Source: Chitinibacter sp. FCG-7
GTDB taxonomy: Bacteria > Pseudomonadota > Gammaproteobacteria > Burkholderiales > Chitinibacteraceae
Assembly (NCBI RefSeq): GCF_040047665.1
Contig: NZ_CP157355.1
Coordinates: 2,790,001 to 2,854,000, forward strand
Direction of reading: 5' to 3'
Length of the DNA: 64,000 nucleotides
The position numbers and the translations under genes are program-made. Numbering within the stretch: the stretch's first letter is position 1; every line of letters begins with the position of its first letter. The notes beneath the pieces were generated by a model, which was not told the origin of the DNA, made no database searches, and saw only the letters and a program-made list of their open reading frames with translations. Positions 51,691 through 60,703 of the stretch are shown piece after piece.

Positions 51691-53472
51691 ATGAAGAAAA
51701 TACTATTGCCATTACTCATTGCATCCGCATTTGCGCAAGCAGAAACGGCGACAAAAAGCATCGTATTCGAAGAAAACTTTGAAAAAGATTTAAGTCTGTG
51801 GATTGGTCAAGGTGGCGAAGATACTTCGCCAATTTATACATCCATCGTGGTTGACCCACTCAATCCCGACAATAAAGTCGCTCGTTTTGATAAGCCGGTG
51901 AATGTGGGCGATATTTTTACCCGTAGCAAATTTCCTGCTGGAAAATATAAAGTTTCTTTTGATTATCTCGGCACATGCGGGGGCAACTGCGGCGGAACAC
52001 TAGGCATCGATGAAGGTCTACCAGGTCGAAAATATTATTGGATCGCCAGTACCGCATCAGGCTTTCCTGAGCGACTCAAAGATACGAAAAAATGGGAGCA
52101 TTACGAACTCGAATTTAATGGCAAATTTGATTTTCATCTGAAGTGGGAGCAATGGGATTCAGCGAAGGGAGTTGGCAAAGATGCCTACATCGACAATGTG
52201 AAGCTGACACAGCTTGAGGCTGCTAAACCGAGCGATAAAAAAGAAGCCAAGATTGTGCCCATTACTGCTGGCGTTGCTGGTGCCGCTTCACCTCAGTCGG
52301 TGATGTACTTTACCGCCTGGGGTAAACACAATGGTTTCAATGTTAAAAATCTCGATACCAGCGGTGCCGCAAGTAAAATCACGGTGCTAGAGTATGCTTT
52401 TGGTAATATCAAAGATAACCGCTGCGTGATTGGTGTCGATAAACAAGGCGAAGGCTCGGCTGGCGACGACTACTGGGATGCACTACCGAAAGAAGCGACC
52501 TTAGATGGGCTCGCCGACAAAGGCGATAACGGTCTGTTTGGTCACTGGAATCAACTCAAACAGCTGAAGAAAAAAAATCCCAATCTCAAAGTGGTGATTA
52601 GTCTGGGTGGTTGGACGTGGTCCAAACACTTTTCAGACGCCGCTCTGCCAGCCAATCGTGAAGCCTTCGTCAAATCATGCGTTGATGCCTACATCAAAGG
52701 CAATTTGCCAAATAAAGAAGGTAAACTCATTCCTGGCCTAGCTGCCGGAGTGTTTGATGGTTTTGATATCGACTGGGAATACCCGGCCTCTCCAGGCAAT
52801 GATGGCAACATTGTTCGTGCCGAAGACACGCAAAACTACACTGCGCTGTTGGCAGAGTTCCGTAAACAAATCGATGCCGTTAAACCGGGTTTGCTGCTGA
52901 CGATTGCGGCACCGGCATCGACAGAAAAATCGGAAAAAATTGAGCTAGAGAAAATTATCCCTTACCTCAATTGGATTAACCTCATGGCTTATGATTTTAC
53001 TGGCCCATGGTCTGGCACGACCGGTCACCACGCAGTTCTGAATGGCGGCGCTAAAGATCGTGTTTCGGTTGATCGCTCGGTAGATGACTACCTAGCGCGT
53101 GGCATTCCATCGAACAAACTGGTACTCGGCGTTCCATTCTACGGATATGGCTGGAAAGTGAATAATTTAGAAAATAACGGGCTATATCAACCGAGCCAAG
53201 GTGCTGTCAAAGGACCGGATGGTGAGACAACGCTAAAATATAATTACGTCAAAAATTTGCCAGGCAAAGTGTTCCGCGATGAAAAAACACGTGCGGTTTG
53301 GAAAGTGAATGGTAACGATGTGATTGTGTACGACGATGTTCAATTGCTGAAAGAAAAAATTGAATTCGCCAAAAAGAAAAAGCTCGGTGGCATTATGGCT
53401 TGGGAGTTGTCTCAAGACACATCGGATGCTGAATTGGTCAACACCATCTACCAAAACATGATTAGAAAGTAA
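51691..53472 (+). CDS. Secreted chitinase, GH18, with N-terminal beta-sandwich domain
   Basis: A 593-aa enzyme with a Sec signal (MKKILLPLLIASAFAQAE). Residues about 20-170 form a carbohydrate-binding-like domain (KYKVSFDYLGTCGGNCGG); after a linker, a GH18 catalytic domain follows from about 200. The catalytic motif is DGFDIDWEYP with D356, D359, D361 and the acid E363; SLGGWTWS and MAYDFTGPWS are family blocks. It hydrolyses chitin outside the cell. The ATG at 51691 has GGAG upstream. The IS3 element ends 233 bp before it. Confidence 0.95.
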   Translation: MKKILLPLLIASAFAQAETATKSIVFEENFEKDLSLWIGQGGEDTSPIYTSIVVDPLNPDNKVARFDKPVNVGDIFTRSKFPAGKYKVSFDYLGTCGGNCGGTLGIDEGLPGRKYYWIASTASGFPERLKDTKKWEHYELEFNGKFDFHLKWEQWDSAKGVGKDAYIDNVKLTQLEAAKPSDKKEAKIVPITAGVAGAASPQSVMYFTAWGKHNGFNVKNLDTSGAASKITVLEYAFGNIKDNRCVIGVDKQGEGSAGDDYWDALPKEATLDGLADKGDNGLFGHWNQLKQLKKKNPNLKVVISLGGWTWSKHFSDAALPANREAFVKSCVDAYIKGNLPNKEGKLIPGLAAGVFDGFDIDWEYPASPGNDGNIVRAEDTQNYTALLAEFRKQIDAVKPGLLLTIAAPASTEKSEKIELEKIIPYLNWINLMAYDFTGPWSGTTGHHAVLNGGAKDRVSVDRSVDDYLARGIPSNKLVLGVPFYGYGWKVNNLENNGLYQPSQGAVKGPDGETTLKYNYVKNLPGKVFRDEKTRAVWKVNGNDVIVYDDVQLLKEKIEFAKKKKLGGIMAWELSQDTSDAELVNTIYQNMIRK

Positions 53473-53513
53473 CCTACTAAATGTGCCGATACTGACGAGT
53501 GAAAAATGATAGA

Positions 53514-53538
53514 GGCCGCTAACTATTAGGTTGCGGCC
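53514..53538. repeat. Palindromic repeat family, copy after the chitinase gene
   Basis: GGCCGC (53514-53519) and GCGGCC (53533-53538) enclose TAACTATTAGGTT. It is preceded by TGAAAAATGA and followed by CATCATT, sequences shared with the copy at 59739-59779. Confidence 0.6.
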
Positions 53539-53810
53539 GCCATCATTCTGGTTTTATGTATTTGGCGTTCCCTTGCCGCGACTGGAAGGTCTAGTGCGAA
53601 ATGCTGGAGTGAGTATGGCGAAGGTGCTGAAAATGCTTGCTCAGGGTAGAGAACAGCGATTCTTTACGAAGACGCAACAAAATCTGCCGACAGTGTGTTT
53701 TGCCAACTGAACCAAAAGAAATGAATAGCTAGTCAAAGGAGTGGCCAGACTGATTAGCACGCTAAGCTACATGTTTTTATTACGATAAAGAGCAGCTTTG
53801 TAAGCTTTAG

Positions 53811-54027
53811 TCACGACTTTAAAAATACCCCTTCGCGGGAAGGGGCATTTTTATTGAGTCTAATTTCACGACTAGATTAAACAATTTACGACTTTAATTG
53901 CTAATTCACGACTTTAATAGGTTGAAATAACCGATATTCTGACCTATTAAAGTCGTGAAATTCGATTAAGCATTTATGCGGCTTCCCAAGGAGGCAAAAA
54001 AGCAAATTTTCTGGCTAAAGTCGTGAA
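53811..54027. repeat. Cluster of TTCACGACTTTAA-type repeats
   Basis: Forward copies or variants start at about 53811, 53865, 53885 and 53905, reverse copies at 53942-53959 and about 54016. The central pair makes an 18-bp perfect inverted repeat, TTCACGACTTTAATAGGT at 53905-53922 with its complement at 53942-53959. A terminator-like hairpin (CCCCTTC/GAAGGGG, 53828-53845, then T5) lies among them. No gene is present in 53473-54180. Confidence 0.75.
53828..53852 (+). terminator. Hairpin with T run downstream of the chitinase gene
   Basis: CCCCTTC pairs with GAAGGGG around GCGG and is followed by CATTTTTATT. It is 356 bp past the chitinase stop. Confidence 0.6.
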
Positions 54028-54180
54028 TTGATATGTCTGAAAAATTTCATCAAAATTATTGAATGAGAAATTTATTGCCGTTGTTACTGACAAACAAATT
54101 TACCAGCTCAAAGCTGGCGGTTTACGGCCTTTCAACATCAATTGAGCTAGGGTTACCTGTGATTTCAGTGTCTGTTTAGT

Positions 54181-55258
54181 TGTCGAGTCCCGTGTGATCA
54201 TGCTCCTGTCCGCAGCTGGCCATTGTTCCAGGCTCGTGCCATTCTAACGGACTTGATTGACCAAATAACTCGGAACCCTTCTTCATGACGTGTATCCATG
54301 CCCAAGCCCGCACAACCCCGAAAACCCGAGAGGAAATTCGTCACAGCGATCTGAGCATCGGTGAAATTATGGCGCGTTACAGCATTAGCAAAACCACTGC
54401 ACGCAAATGGCGTGGGCGGGACGATTTTGAAGACCGCTCGCATCGACCAGAAAAACTTTCCACCACACTCACTCCTGCTCAGGAAGTAATTGTTACCACC
54501 TTGCGCACCATGCTGCTGCTACCGTTGGATGACTTACTTGCGGTCACCAAAGAGTATGTCAACGCCAAAGCCTCACGCTCAGGCATTGACCGCCTGCTGC
54601 AGCGCGAAGGGATCGGCAATCTCAAGGCGCTCATTGCCGCGCAAACGCCAGAGGGTGAAAAACCGGAGAAAAAAGGCTTCAAGGATTACGATCCGGGCTA
54701 TTTTCATTTGGATATCAAATACTTGCCACAGATGCCGGATGAAACCTCGCGCAGCTATCTGTTTGTCGCCATTGACCGCGCTACGCGCTGGGTATTCATG
54801 CAGATCTACCCCGATCAGAGCGAAGCCAGCAGCGTCGATTTCCTGTCCCGACTGGCGCAGTCTTCGCCGGTCAAAATTGAAAAACTGCTCACCGACAATG
54901 GTAGCTAGTTTACGGATCGCTTTACCAGCAAAGCCAAGACCCCGAGTGGCCAGCATGCGTTTGACCGGCGCTGCGCGGCACTGGGGATTGAGCACCGCTT
55001 AATTCCGCCGCGCACGCCGCAGATGAACGGGATGGTGGAGCGTTTTAATGGCCGGATCAGTGACGTGTTGCAGCAAACTCGCTTTGCTAGTGCGGTACGA
55101 TCTGGCCGCGACATTGCAAAACTATCTGAAACTATACAACCATCACATTCCTCAGCGCGCCCTCGGACATGTCGCCCCTGTCGATGCATTGAAGGAGTGG
55201 CGGCGGAAAAAGCCGGGGTTATTTAAAAAGAATGTTTACAAACAGGCGGGACTTGACA
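54181..55258 (+). mobile_element. IS481-family insertion sequence (inactive) with 6-bp target duplication
   Basis: The ends read TGTCGAGTCCCG (54181-54192) and, inverted, TGTCAAGTCCCG (55247-55258). TTTAGT flanks both sides directly (54175-54180 and 55259-55264), a target-site duplication. The 1078-bp length is normal for the family. Confidence 0.88.
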
Positions 55259-55263
55259 TTTAG
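54285..55263 (+). pseudogene. IS481-family transposase, nonsense and frameshift mutated
   Basis: The first 207 codons carry an HTH and the start of a DDE domain (FHLDIKYLPQM, FVAIDRATRWVF, LLTDNGS). A TAG at 54906-54908 stands where the family has a Gln or Glu (GS-x-FTDRF), consistent with CAG to TAG. The frame continues (NGMVERFNGRISDVLQQ) and then shifts near 55095 into another frame (LYNHHIPQRALGHVAPVDAL) that ends at 55263. The final stop codon lies in the target duplication, outside the element. Confidence 0.9.
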
Positions 55264-55368
55264 TTAAGGATTGCAGCCTCTCAATCCTCGACTATAGGTT
55301 TCTACTTCTCGGCCAAAGCGGACTTTCATGTTCGAGGCATAAATGTCTGTTTGTAGTTACATGCAGAC

Positions 55369-55462
55369 GCTAACATTGGAGATAACGTCCAGCCGGGGCT
55401 GCGAAGCAGCGGAGGTAACCCAAAGCGTAGCTTTGGACTGTCATGTTGACCGGAAGGTTAGC
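55369..55462 (-). repeat. Integron attC-like site, 3' end of the membrane-protein cassette
   Basis: On the minus strand the site begins GGCTAAC, which contains the stop codon of the preceding ORF, and ends 94 bp later in TGTTAGC. The outer GCTAAC/GTTAGC boxes are complementary, inner GGAC/GTCC segments pair, and the middle folds into imperfect hairpins. This is the architecture of attC sites. Confidence 0.65.
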
Positions 55463-55931
55463 CGCCATCGCTCGCACCGATGAATTGGCAAACTGCACTG
55501 GCGACAACGAAAGCAAGGCACACCCACCCGAGCCAGCCTTTCTCACGCTGATACCCCTGCGCTTCAGCCAAAGCCTTCTGATGCATTGCAACTTCGTCAG
55601 CGTTCCTTGCTGTAAGAGCGATAAAACCGCGCGAAGCCTCAGCTTCCAAAGTATTGAGAAGCTCAATTTGAGCGGTGAGCGTACTTATGGCTGTCTTTGC
55701 TCGCTCTTCCTTCCTTGCGGCAAGAAGATCCCAGAACAGAAAACTCCCTCCAATTATGGTGCCCAGATAGCCAAGGAAAATACCCATGCGGTTGATGAGA
55801 GCCTTTTGATCCTTCGTTAATTCAGTGATCAGGAAGAACGATGAATATTCAAGAATGGCATAGCCCAATATGCCGATGAGAAGAATAACAGCAAGTCGGG
55901 ATTTGCTCGGAAGTCGGGAGTTGTTGCTCAT
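55458..55931 (-). CDS. Cassette-borne membrane protein of unknown function
   Basis: A 157-aa protein with three predicted membrane segments (about 12-34, 48-67 and 130-150) and a helical, possibly coiled-coil stretch (KTAISTLTAQIELLNTLEAE) between the last two. The ATG comes four bases after one attC-like site and the stop lies inside the next, the compact layout of integron gene cassettes. No family is recognised. Confidence 0.75.
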   Translation of the reverse strand: MSNNSRLPSKSRLAVILLIGILGYAILEYSSFFLITELTKDQKALINRMGIFLGYLGTIIGGSFLFWDLLAARKEERAKTAISTLTAQIELLNTLEAEASRGFIALTARNADEVAMHQKALAEAQGYQREKGWLGWVCLAFVVASAVCQFIGASDGG

Positions 55932-55934
55932 GGT

Positions 55935-56025
55935 GCTAACGTTTGAGTTAACCGGCAGGCAAAGAGGCCGAAAATAGATGAAGCCGCCGGCCTTGTTGAC
56001 TGTCCGAGTTGAACGATGGGTTAGC
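55935..56025 (-). repeat. Integron attC-like site between two cassettes
   Basis: Minus-strand reading: GGGCTAAC, then TCGTTCAAC, a GC-rich stem region, GTTAACTCAA and CGTTAGC, 91 bp in all. The order and spacing parallel known attC sites, whose ends read TAAC-N-TCGTTCAA and TTAACTCAA-N-GTTAG. It is followed at once by the ATG at 55931. Confidence 0.72.
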
Positions 56026-56154
56026 CCTATATGACATTGATAGCTTCATTTTGCCATGAACTATACGCCATGCCTGGAATTTTTTTACAACCTCAATTCC
56101 GCGAGGGCCAAAAGAGAGGCTGTAGCCATGCTGCGCCTCATGCATATATTGCTT

Positions 56155-57198
56155 CCTGATTAGGTAGCCATCTCAGCAAACATTGATTTGCTGAATCATA
56201 CTGACAGTATGTAGCGCCTATCAGGAGTCGACATCATGGCTATGAATCGCATTCAGTTCCAACCCGGTTTATCGCTCCCCGAGTTTCATCGTCAATTTGC
56301 TACCGAAGATCAGTGCCGTACCGCGCTGGAACGGGCCCGATGGCCACAAGGGTTTCGCTGCCCACATTGCCAGCATACCGCCTGCTATCGCATTCAGGGC
56401 CGCACTCATCCGCTGTTCCAATGTGCCGCTTGTCGCAAACAAACCTCGCTCACCGCAGGCACCTTGCTGCAAAAAACCTTGCTACCACTGCGGATCTGGT
56501 TTCTGGCGCTGTATTTGATTGGTGAAGCCAAAACTGGTTTGTCGGCCTTGGCACTGAAACGGCAGCTCGGCATCAATTACCGCACTGCTTGGTTGATGCA
56601 ACATAAAATCATGCAGGCCATGCAACAACGAGATTCAGCCTATACGCTCAGTGGCACGGTGCAAATCGATGACGCCTATCTAGGCGGCGAGCGCTCAGGC
56701 GGCAAAGTTGGGCGAGGTTCGGAAAATAAAGTGCCCTTTGTGGCGGCGGTTTCGCTGGATGAACAGCAGCACCCCATCTATCTCAAGCTCACGCCAGTGG
56801 CTGGGTTTAGTCAGCAAGCCATCATCGAATGGGCGAAGGCGTGTTTAACGCCGGGTACGCAGGTGATTTCTGATGGCTTGTATTGCTTCACAGCGGTCAG
56901 CGAAGTGGGCTGTACTCACCAGCCGTATGTGGCTGGCGGTAGGAAACCGAAAGATTTGCCGATGTTTCACTGGATCAATACGGTACTGGGGAATGTAAAA
57001 ACCAGCTTATCGGGGACGTATCATGCATTCGCATTTAGTAAATATGCGGATCGGTATTTAGCAGCGATTGCCTACCGGTTCAATCGCCGCTTTCGACTGG
57101 ACACCTTGCCCCTGCACTTACTCACGGCGTATCGTAACTTGCGAACCAAAAACCGAACGCTGGCTGCGTAAGAAAGCTGAGGTGACTACCTAATCAGG
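56155..57198 (+). mobile_element. IS1595-family insertion sequence with 8-bp target duplication
   Basis: The ends are CCTGATTAGGTAGCCA and its near-perfect inverse CCTGATTAGGTAGTCA, extending to CTCAGC (56155-56177 and 57176-57198). TATTGCTT is duplicated directly at 56147-56154 and 57199-57206. The 8-bp duplication is characteristic of the family. Confidence 0.93.
56236..57171 (+). CDS. IS1595-family transposase
   Basis: A 311-aa transposase: N-terminal zinc ribbon (FRCPHCQHTACYRI and FQCAACRKQT), then a DDE-type (ISXO2-like) domain with IDDAYLGGERSGGKVG, VISDGLYCF and a late NTVLGNVKTSLSGTYHAF block. The gene is intact, so the element may be active. Confidence 0.93.
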   Translation: MAMNRIQFQPGLSLPEFHRQFATEDQCRTALERARWPQGFRCPHCQHTACYRIQGRTHPLFQCAACRKQTSLTAGTLLQKTLLPLRIWFLALYLIGEAKTGLSALALKRQLGINYRTAWLMQHKIMQAMQQRDSAYTLSGTVQIDDAYLGGERSGGKVGRGSENKVPFVAAVSLDEQQHPIYLKLTPVAGFSQQAIIEWAKACLTPGTQVISDGLYCFTAVSEVGCTHQPYVAGGRKPKDLPMFHWINTVLGNVKTSLSGTYHAFAFSKYADRYLAAIAYRFNRRFRLDTLPLHLLTAYRNLRTKNRTLAA

Positions 57199-57569
57199 TA
57201 TTGCTTTATGTCTTTTACCTTAATCATGAATAGATGAATACAGTTAAGCTTGGCATGGCAAATAACTTGAGCAAAAACAGGCTCCATACCACCAAATTGA
57301 CTTGCAAAGAATTCTAGTTTTTTGATGTTGTCATGAGTAATAACTACCATGTCACTCTCATGTGTTTCTGTATTTCTATTTCTGGTTTTCACTGAAACGG
57401 CAATTCGTGCACCTTTTTTTTCAGCGATGAGATCAGCGCCGACATGATCAACGTGCGCTACCTCATAACCACCCTTAATTAGGGCATATGTAACCAAACC
57501 CTCGCCGAAATCGCCGATGAGTTTTGGTGCTCGTGATTGCTCTGTCAGTTTGGGCATAGGGTTAACGTA

Positions 57570-57600
57570 GAAATATACACACGGAGCGTATGTATATTTC
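57570..57600. other. Hairpin directly upstream of the split cassette gene
   Basis: GAAATATACA (57570-57579) pairs exactly with TGTATATTTC (57591-57600). On the minus strand it is followed by CTACGTTAACCC and the ATG at 57557, resembling the end of an attC or attI site (CGTTA just before the start codon), but the outer complementary box was not found. Confidence 0.4.
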
Positions 57601-57850
57601 GATTGTCTGTGTGTACAAAGCGTCATGCTATGTGTTTTTTGCACTATTTCTCAAGCATGTGGGGTCGCTTATGCCTAAAAGTGCACAGCCAGATGGGATT
57701 GCTGAGCCACACTTGCTGGATGTGCTGCGTGAGGGATTGCACACCCACACAAGCTATTTGAATGTCGGCTTTGCTGCCGGTTGCAGGCAATGACACCAAT
57801 GTGATCGACAGACCGCTTTGGCCGAGTTGCCAGTGCTGATATCCGAAAAA

Positions 57851-57925
57851 AGAAAGACCGCATTCCATCAGGTAGCGGCCTTCGCCTTTGCTGCGCTATA
57901 ACTTGACTACTCGGCCAAAACGGAC
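57851..57925. repeat. Palindromic repeat family, copy 2
   Basis: AGACCGCATTCCATCAGG, GCGGCCTT (57875-57882) and ACTCGGCCAAAACGGAC (57909-57925) match the copies near 59.75, 60.46 and 61.51 kb. The surrounding 57645-57934 has no supported gene. Confidence 0.6.
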
Positions 57926-57934
57926 GGTGAGCGG

Positions 57935-58873
57935 CTACATCTTTTGCTTGATGTATTTGTTGTTGATCCTCACAGCTAGCACTCCCGCACCAATCAGCAT
58001 CACGCCTAGCAGCATCAGGCCGATAGGGCCTGCAAGGCTGTCGGAAAAATGCTTATCCATGAAATAGCCGACATAACCCAGCGTCGCCAGTGTTCCCACT
58101 GCCAACAGAGTGCCCGAGCGAACCACGGTCGACAGGAAAATGGTGCCGCAGGCAAGGCCGAGGAACAGGATTTCAAACGGTGTTTTGTACAACCAATCCC
58201 CCATCGCACAGAGGAATATGATCGGCCCTAGGAGATAACAGATCGGTGCTATCGACTGGTGCTTGGATCTGCCAAGGCTCCAACCGATGCAGGTTAGCGA
58301 CAGTCCCATAACAATGCCGATGAGGTTCGCGTCGATGTGCATCAAGTCGAAGGCAATGGCGAAGAAGAAGGAGCCGAAGAAGAGCGTGGTCAGCGCCAGC
58401 ACAGTACGATCTTTGGCCCAAAACGTAAAGCCTTGCTGTATCGCCATGACGCAACACATAAACAGCATGCCATGCGCAGGATTTCCGCCACGCGAAAATT
58501 CGCTGAGCGTCACCAGAATACCAGTCGGTTCTAATAGCGCCGCCAGCAGGAATAATGGTGTCGCGGCCTTTTCAAGGCTATCACGCATCGTACAGGTGAT
58601 GGCCATGATAAAGAGACAGAAGCCCGAGCCGAGCGTAGTTAAAATTCGCGGTAACGTACTCATTTCATCCCACTGCATGCCAATGAAATAAGTCATGCCC
58701 GAAATAATGAATAGTCCGCCGATATATCCGAACAGGCGTGCGAGGATGCTGCTATTCTGCTTCGCCTTGGCTTCGGAGTTCCCCAGCAGAGCCGTCGCAA
58801 TTTCATCAATCGTTATCCCGTGACTTTTCATCAATCTGATGATGTCATCTAACGCATCGTGTCGGTTCGCCAT
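57935..58873 (-). CDS. DUF2157-like polytopic membrane protein
   Basis: A 312-aa protein with a soluble N-terminal helix region (about 1-40) and some nine membrane segments, beginning near GYIGGLFIISGMTYFIGMQW. The layout fits the DUF2157 family, whose role is unknown. It overlaps the upstream gene by one base (ATG inside TAATG), so the two form an operon. Confidence 0.75.
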   Translation of the reverse strand: MANRHDALDDIIRLMKSHGITIDEIATALLGNSEAKAKQNSSILARLFGYIGGLFIISGMTYFIGMQWDEMSTLPRILTTLGSGFCLFIMAITCTMRDSLEKAATPLFLLAALLEPTGILVTLSEFSRGGNPAHGMLFMCCVMAIQQGFTFWAKDRTVLALTTLFFGSFFFAIAFDLMHIDANLIGIVMGLSLTCIGWSLGRSKHQSIAPICYLLGPIIFLCAMGDWLYKTPFEILFLGLACGTIFLSTVVRSGTLLAVGTLATLGYVGYFMDKHFSDSLAGPIGLMLLGVMLIGAGVLAVRINNKYIKQKM

Positions 58874-59478
58874 TATGGAGTTACCCAGCCAATAAATTGT
58901 GCCTGCCCATTGTAAAAATAGGTGCGGCCATCGTCTGGCGACAATTTTACATTGCGTGAACCATTGGTAATGGTGGTACCGCTTGAATTGCGCCCCCAGC
59001 CAAAGAAGACTTCGTTGAACAATCCACCGTGATGGTAATAGCTGTCACTCAGTTCGTAGCCATCTGGCGATTTCAGCTCGGTCGACAGTTTTATTTCTTT
59101 TGTGGCCTCGACCGGCTCTTCTAGCGTGCCGGTGATTTGATCTACAGTTTTGGGTAAACCAAACTCCAGCTCGCGTACTCGTTGTGTCTTGGCATCGAAA
59201 AGATAGAGCTTGCGCCAGTAGGCACCATAATTGTTATTGCCGTCCTTTTGCTTGGAATACTGCGCCATCAGCACTCCGTTTTTTACGACTAGATTAACCG
59301 AGACGGGCATCGACTGATTATTGCGGTAATCGTTAATGCTAAAGACAAGGCTGTATTTCGGCGGATCACCTGAGGCAGGCAAGGCGCTAGCGACCATGAA
59401 GCCGATCATCAATAGTACCGGCAAGGTCAATCCGACGATCAGCACAAAATTGTCTTTGAAAAAATTCTTGGCAGCCAT
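58873..59478 (-). CDS. Membrane-anchored hypothetical protein paired with DUF2157 gene
   Basis: A 201-aa protein with one N-terminal membrane segment (about 10-33, FVLIVGLTLPVLLMIGFMVA) and a beta-rich periplasmic part. DUF2157 genes are often accompanied by a small membrane-anchored partner; whether this is that family cannot be decided by eye. It is the first gene of the pair. Confidence 0.7.
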   Translation of the reverse strand: MAAKNFFKDNFVLIVGLTLPVLLMIGFMVASALPASGDPPKYSLVFSINDYRNNQSMPVSVNLVVKNGVLMAQYSKQKDGNNNYGAYWRKLYLFDAKTQRVRELEFGLPKTVDQITGTLEEPVEATKEIKLSTELKSPDGYELSDSYYHHGGLFNEVFFGWGRNSSGTTITNGSRNVKLSPDDGRTYFYNGQAQFIGWVTP

Positions 59479-59738
59479 GTGGTGTTCCTGAGCTGAAACA
59501 GCTTTAGAAGTGCGTTTTTATATCGCCAGCCACTCCTGTTGATGATTTCTATACCGAATCATTTATTCATGTAGGCGCCAGCTGATCTTGGTTGATATTA
59601 GCCCTTCAACACTAAAAGAACAAAAGGTTCACGTAAGAAGCTCTTGAGTGATAACCGCTGCCTGATTAGCTATGAAAACCGCCATTCGCATCAATTCTAC
59701 AAGGTTGCGGTTTAGGCCGAGTGTCGATGCGGATGATT

Positions 59739-59822
59739 GAAAAATGAGAGGCAGCTCACCATCAGGTTGCGGCCTTCATCTTTGCGTTGCCAGAACTTGG
59801 CTACTCGGCCAAAGCAGCCACC
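59739..59822. repeat. Palindromic repeat family, copy 3
   Basis: TGAAAAATGAGAGGCAGCTC, ACCATCAGGTTGCGGCCTTC and CTACTCGGCCAAAGC. This is the most complete copy. Confidence 0.65.
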
Positions 59823-59903
59823 GAGCTGTAGCGCAATCTTTGAATTGATTTCGATTGGCATTGCCATCGAAATTTTGCGCAGACCATTATGGGTAATCCT
59901 TAA

Positions 59904-60026
59904 TAAGTAGTCTCTTGGAACTAATTAGAAAAGCACTGGCCTTGTACTACTGTAAGGCCAACCAACATAAGCCTTCTCATCAAGGTTAAGCCGGAAGTTT
60001 TCCAGTCAGTTACGCAACACTACTTA
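59904..60026. repeat. 123-bp inverted repeat, left arm
   Basis: Matches the reverse complement of 61156-61278 at 122 of 123 positions (mismatch at 60022). It encodes the last 26 codons or so of the reading frame at 61193-61510 (SSLLELIRKALALYYCKANQ and on to the stop), so it is a detached gene end. The stretch 60027-60700 holds no supported gene. Confidence 0.92.
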
Positions 60027-60444
60027 ACCGCTACTAGAAAAGAAAAAATCCAATCGTTTAATATGGCTTCGCCCGAATGGAAGGCCTCACGTAATTATAG
60101 TGCAAACTAGAAATGGCCATGCTTCGTGTAATGGTTATTGCATACAGCATGCATGATCGCTGTAGTAGCACACAGTTTTCTGGCATTGACAAAGAAGTTT
60201 TGACTATCCACTAAGGCTGGTTTATCTGGAGCAAAACAGGTTGCTGCATGATTCCGATGAGTATCTTGTAAAGGACCGCCAGTTTCGCTGATTGGATAGC
60301 GGTGCTTGCTGGCATGCCTAGTTACACCTCGTCACGTGGTCATGGCAAAGCCTGCTCTGAAAGGTAATTTTGGCTCACTCAGTAGATGAAGCAAAGCACA
60401 TCAGTGGCCGTTATGGCCGGACAACGATGGCCTGAGCCAAAAAT

Positions 60445-60520
60445 AATGAAAGCCGCTACCTGATGGTTTGCGGCCTTACTTTTTTTTGCTTCAGCACCGA
60501 CACCTCGGCCTAGGCGGACA
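60445..60520. repeat. Palindromic repeat family, copy 4
   Basis: AATGAAAGCCGCTACCTGAT, GGTTTGCGGCCTT and ACCTCGGCCTAGGCGGAC: a variant of the same unit. Confidence 0.6.
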
Positions 60521-60703
60521 AAATTGTCGACGAAACAGGGGGCGATTCAGTCGTTCGTTTTAGCGAATAAACGATGAGCACTACCCATTAAAATCTCAAG
60601 ACTGCCTATCTTGCTTGCGTGTCTTGATTGTTTAATTGACAGCCCCATCTAAGAAAAAGCTGTCATTCACATTGATGCAGCGCCTTCAAACTAAGGAGTT
60701 GGT

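Larger units (their letters stand above)
55948..57557 (-). pseudogene. Cassette gene for a restriction-endonuclease-like protein, split by IS1595
   Basis: The N-terminal part (57557-57199) starts MPKLTEQSRAPKLIGDFGEG and shows a PD-(D/E)xK-like pattern: E19, GAD with D42, SVK with K57. The frame runs into the IS1595 end and stops at 57186. Removing the insertion and one TATTGCTT copy joins it in frame to 56146-55948 (QYMHEAQHGYSLSFGPRG), giving a 185-aa protein that ends inside the attC-like site. Nuclease function is inferred from the motif only; as it stands the gene is disrupted. Confidence 0.72.

Noticed and set aside
55443..55820. 125-aa plus-strand frame opposite the cassette membrane gene
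   Set aside because: The minus-strand frame has membrane segments and fits the cassette boundaries; the plus frame is its shadow.
57671..57793. 40-aa frame starting MPKSAQPDGIAEPHLLDVLR, faintly like an Hfq N-terminus
   Set aside because: The resemblance needs a gap and stops before the Sm core; weak ribosome site. Kept only as a possible gene fragment.
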